A stretch of 24,988 bases of DNA from positions 1 through 24,988 of the forward strand of contig CBDUCN010000032.1 in the NCBI GenBank assembly GCA_965365655.1, in the 5' to 3' direction. The notes under the pieces were generated by a model. It ran no database searches and was not told the DNA's origin. It worked only from the letters and a program-made list of their open reading frames with translations. Positions within the stretch are counted from its first letter, which is position 1; every line of letters begins with the position of its first letter. Source of the DNA: JBFHNV01 sp965365655. Lineage in GTDB: Bacteria > Pseudomonadota > Gammaproteobacteria > HK1. The position numbers and the translations under genes were made by a program. Shown piece by piece: positions 23,229 to 24,988 of this stretch.

Positions 23229-24026
23229 ATGTCGTCAAACGGCCACACCCGCAACGTTCTCGCGACCGCGGTGGCGCACCTCGAGTCGCTGCCGCAGCCG
23301 GTGGTGGTGCACCGCCGCGACCTCGCCGCCGGTGAGCGCATCGCGCCGCACCGCCACCGCCGCGCGCAGCTGGTGTACGCCAGCGCGGGCGTGATGAGCG
23401 TGACCACCGCGCGCGGGGCATTCCTGGTGCCGCCGGAGCGCGGGGTGTGGATGCCGGCCGGGATGGAGCACCGCATCGACGCGCGCACCGCGGTCGCGAT
23501 GCGCACGCTGTACGTGGACGAGGCGCGCGCGCCGCCGCTGCCGCGCGAGGTGCGGGTGGTGGCCGTGAGCCCGCTGCTGCGCGAGCTGATCCTGGCCGCG
23601 GTCGCGCGCGGCAACGACTACCCGGCCGATGGCCCGGAGGCGCGGCTGGTGGCGGTGATCCTGGACCTCGTGCGCGATCTCGCGCCGGCGCCGCTGGCGC
23701 TGCCGGTGCCCACCGATCCGCGCCTTCGGCGCGTGACCTCTGCGCTGGAGGCGGATCCCGCGGACCGGCGCACCCTGGCCCGCTGGGCGCGCGACACCGG
23801 CACCAGCGAGCGCACCCTCGCGCGCGCGTTCCGCGCCGAGATCGGCATGAGCTTCGGCGCCTGGCGCCAGCAGCTGCGGCTGCTGCGCGCGCTGGAGATG
23901 CTCGCCGACGGCCGCTCCGTCACCCGCGTCGCCCTCGATCTGGGCTACGAGAGCACCAGCGCGTTCTCGGCGATGTTCCGGCGCGCGCTGGGCGCCTCGC
24001 CGCGCAGCTACCTGGGCAGGCGCTGA
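23229..24026 (+). CDS. AraC-family regulator with N-terminal cupin sensor
   Basis: The 265-residue product has an N-terminal cupin-like domain (RIAPHRHRRAQLVYASAGVM, then LVPPERGVWMPAGMEHRI) and a C-terminal pair of helix-turn-helix motifs (RTLARWARDTGTSERTLARA and VTRVALDLGYESTSAFSAMF, ending ASPRSYLGRR). This layout resembles NimR/YeaM of E. coli, which controls a divergent MFS gene. Here too an MFS gene lies divergently across about 120-135 bases, so the two probably form a sensor-exporter pair. The start is the ATG at 23229; the in-frame ATG at 23214 is equally possible, and neither has a strong ribosome site. The long upstream frame is antisense to the MFS gene and not coding. Confidence 0.92.
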   Translation: MSSNGHTRNVLATAVAHLESLPQPVVVHRRDLAAGERIAPHRHRRAQLVYASAGVMSVTTARGAFLVPPERGVWMPAGMEHRIDARTAVAMRTLYVDEARAPPLPREVRVVAVSPLLRELILAAVARGNDYPADGPEARLVAVILDLVRDLAPAPLALPVPTDPRLRRVTSALEADPADRRTLARWARDTGTSERTLARAFRAEIGMSFGAWRQQLRLLRALEMLADGRSVTRVALDLGYESTSAFSAMFRRALGASPRSYLGRR

Positions 24027-24064
24027 GCCCGGCCGCGCGTTGCCGCGGGCGCTGGATGTGCACC

Positions 24065-24085
24065 TGCAGCATTTCCCGTGCTGCA
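24065..24085. repeat. Inverted repeat upstream of the HiPIP gene
   Basis: TGCAGCA and TGCTGCA form perfect seven-base arms around TTTCCCG. It lies 38 bases after the AraC-gene stop and directly next to the FNR/CRP-type palindrome. It could be a weak terminator for the AraC gene or a second operator for the HiPIP gene. No T-tract follows. Confidence 0.4.
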
Positions 24086-24086
24086 C

Positions 24087-24100
24087 GTGATCCAGATCAC
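24087..24100. promoter_or_regulatory. FNR/CRP-superfamily binding site before the HiPIP gene
   Basis: GTGATC-CA-GATCAC is a perfect palindrome. It matches FNR/Dnr boxes (TTGAT-N4-ATCAA) with one change per half, and also the CRP/Vfr core GTGA-N6-TCAC. A weak -10 element (TAATCT, 24122-24127) downstream would put transcription start near 24134, so the site would be centred about 41 bases upstream, the class II activator position. The exact regulator is inferred. Confidence 0.6.
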
Positions 24101-24191
24101 CCGCGGTGCAGGGTGTGCGGGTAATCTTCCGCCCGCGGGACGCCCCGTCCCCACAGCCTCACGAAGCTTCCAATACCGGAGATCTGAACAA

Positions 24192-24503
24192 ATGAGCAAG
24201 CTCGACACGCGCGCCTCGCGCCGTCAGTTCATGCGCACGGCGGGCGCCGGCGCGATGGCCGTCTCCCTCGCCGGCCTGGTGCGCATCCCGGCCGCCAGCG
24301 CTGCGGACATGCCCAAGCTGAGCCTGGACGATCCGTCCGCGAAGGCGCTCGGGTACGTGGAGAAGTCGGCCGTCGACGGCCAGCACTGCAACAACTGCAA
24401 CTTCTGGCAGGGCGGTGACGCGGCGTGGGGCGGCTGCCCGCTGTTCCCCGGCAAGTCCGTGGCCGCCGAGGGCTGGTGCAAGTCCTGGGTCAAGAAGGGC
24501 TGA
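24192..24503 (+). CDS. High-potential iron-sulfur protein (HiPIP), Tat-exported
   Basis: HiPIPs are small periplasmic electron carriers with one [4Fe-4S] cluster, found in purple sulfur bacteria and related proteobacteria. The 103-residue precursor starts with a Tat signal (SRRQFMRTAGAGAMAVSLAG) that probably ends after AASA at residue 38, as usual for a protein exported with its cluster. Four cysteines at 66, 69, 82 and 96 (C-x2-C-x12-C-x13-C) give the expected cluster ligands. The ATG at 24192 follows GGAG at 24178-24181. The gene stands alone behind the FNR/CRP-type site and ends before strong hairpins. Confidence 0.95.
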   Translation: MSKLDTRASRRQFMRTAGAGAMAVSLAGLVRIPAASAADMPKLSLDDPSAKALGYVEKSAVDGQHCNNCNFWQGGDAAWGGCPLFPGKSVAAEGWCKSWVKKG

Positions 24504-24520
24504 TCGCCCGACCCTGATGC

Positions 24521-24556
24521 ACAGGAGCCCGGGCGGCGCGCCGCCCGGGCTCCTGT
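24521..24556. terminator. Perfect 36-base palindrome, likely bidirectional terminator
   Basis: Bases 24521-24556 form a perfect inverted repeat with 18-base arms and no spacer, beginning ACAGGAGCCCGGG. It lies 17 bases after the HiPIP stop and between two convergent genes. The stem is very strong but is followed by CGTT rather than a T-run, as is common in very GC-rich genomes. Confidence 0.7.
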
Positions 24557-24561
24557 CGTTG

Positions 24562-24595
24562 CGCCGCGAGGCCCCGCGCGGGGGCCTGCGCGGCG
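24562..24595. terminator. Second hairpin, likely terminator of the selenoprotein gene
   Basis: Arms CGCCGCG-AGGCCCC and GGGGCCT-G-CGCGGCG pair over 14 bases with one bulged G around a GCGCG loop. It lies nine bases past the stop codon of the minus-strand selenoprotein gene and six bases from the perfect palindrome, giving two tandem hairpins between convergent genes. Confidence 0.55.
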
Positions 24596-24604
24596 TACCC
24601 TTCG

Positions 24605-24949
24605 CTACAGCAGCACCCGCCGGTACTGCTCCTCGTTGAAGCCCACGACCACGGTCGAGCCGACGCGAAGCGTCGGCGCGCGCAGGTTGCCCGTGGGCCC
24701 GAGCATGGCGTCCACCGCGTCGGACGGCGGCTTGCCGCCGGCGACCTCGAAGGTGTCCACCTTCTTCCCCTTCGCGACGATCACCGAGCGGGCCTTCGCG
24801 GCCAGCGCCTCGGCGTCGTCGCGGCCGAGCTTGCGCGATGCTGGGACGACATCATCTGGCACGAGACGATGGGCATCCAGGAATCCGGATGCCTTGCCAC
24901 AGCTCGTTCAGCCCTTGCGGTGGTAGTACCAGTCCACCTTCTTCGCCAT
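24605..24949 (-). CDS. ArsC/glutaredoxin-like selenoprotein with in-frame UGA (Sec)
   Basis: Read through one TGA, this frame encodes 114 residues, starting MAKKVDWYYHRKG, then TGA at 24910-24908 (residue 14), then TSCGKASGFLDAHR. The UGA occupies the first position of a thioredoxin-fold CxxC motif, giving Sec-Thr-Ser-Cys. The rest fits the ArsC-like (seleno)protein family, with KGKKVDTF, a cis-Pro motif RAPTLRVG (Pro92) and VGFNEEQYRRVLL. The ATG at 24949 has GAGGAG at 24963-24958, eight bases upstream. A SECIS-like hairpin follows the UGA. It is probably a cytosolic thiol/selenol oxidoreductase with unknown substrate. A plain ORF reading would start at GTG 24862 and lose the redox motif. 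A nonsense mutation is the alternative, but the intact surrounding frame and hairpin argue against it. Confidence 0.87.
24861..24907 (-). promoter_or_regulatory. Bacterial SECIS-like stem-loop after the UGA codon
   Basis: On the minus strand a perfect seven-base stem GGCATCC (24893-24887) and GGATGCC (24878-24872) encloses the loop GGATTCCT, which begins with GG. An outer stem pairs ACGAG (24907-24903, right after the UGA) with CTCGT (24865-24861). The loop begins 21 bases after the UGA. These features fit known bacterial SECIS rules: a loop roughly 16-37 bases after UGA, with G in the first two loop positions. It would bind SelB and direct selenocysteine insertion. Confidence 0.75.
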
Positions 24950-24988
24950 CGGGCGCTCTCCTCGTCCGGCGCCGCCACGCCGGCGGCG

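Noticed and set aside
24605..24862. 85-residue stand-alone ORF starting at GTG 24862
   Set aside because: It is the C-terminal part of the 114-residue selenoprotein; the GTG lies within the SECIS outer stem and has no ribosome site, and the fragment lacks the redox motif.
1..24988. CRISPR arrays, tRNA or rRNA genes, insertion sequences
   Set aside because: I looked for direct repeats with spacers, cloverleaf-like segments and transposase-like frames and saw none I could support.

Overview
This window comes from a very GC-rich bacterium, most likely a gammaproteobacterium with a polar flagellum. The gene order fliEFGHIJK-fliLMNOPQR-flhB-flhA-flhF-flhG-fliA, sigma-54 promoters in front of fliE and fliL, and a FleQ-box-like palindrome upstream of fliE all match the FleQ/FlrA-type flagellar hierarchy of Pseudomonas, Vibrio and Ectothiorhodospiraceae-like lineages. 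The lineage is an inference from gene order and protein families; no rRNA or other marker gene is present.

Positions 1-19032 (+ strand) hold the flagellar block. A first unit (fliE-fliK, 331-7271) encodes the basal-body adaptor, MS ring, switch protein FliG, the FliH/I/J export ATPase and the hook-length ruler. After a 389-base gap with a near-perfect sigma-54 promoter, a second unit starts at fliL. It encodes the C-ring proteins FliM/FliN, the export gate FliOPQR-FlhB-FlhA, the polar placement and number pair FlhF/FlhG and the flagellar sigma factor FliA. Many junctions are 4-base ATGA or GTGA overlaps, so translational coupling is likely. The unit ends with an unlisted 56-codon ORF overlapping a DUF2802 gene. 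In Pseudomonas chemotaxis and stator genes lie between fliA and the DUF2802 gene; here they are absent. A long imperfect inverted repeat follows and may terminate the unit.

Positions 19174-24026 are mixed accessory genes: a TetR-family repressor (-) with a perfect palindromic operator in its own promoter, an EAL-HDOD protein (+) likely linked to c-di-GMP, an encapsulated-ferritin-like protein (+) with no encapsulin shell gene nearby, and a divergent pair of MFS transporter (-) and AraC-family regulator (+).

Positions 24027-24988 hold a Tat-exported high-potential iron-sulfur protein (+), preceded by an FNR/CRP-type palindrome. Convergent to it, and separated by two strong hairpins, is the most notable gene: an ArsC/glutaredoxin-like selenoprotein (-). 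Its reading frame runs through an in-frame UGA at codon 14 (motif Sec-Thr-Ser-Cys), followed at once by a bacterial SECIS-like hairpin. Ordinary gene calling would truncate or miss it.
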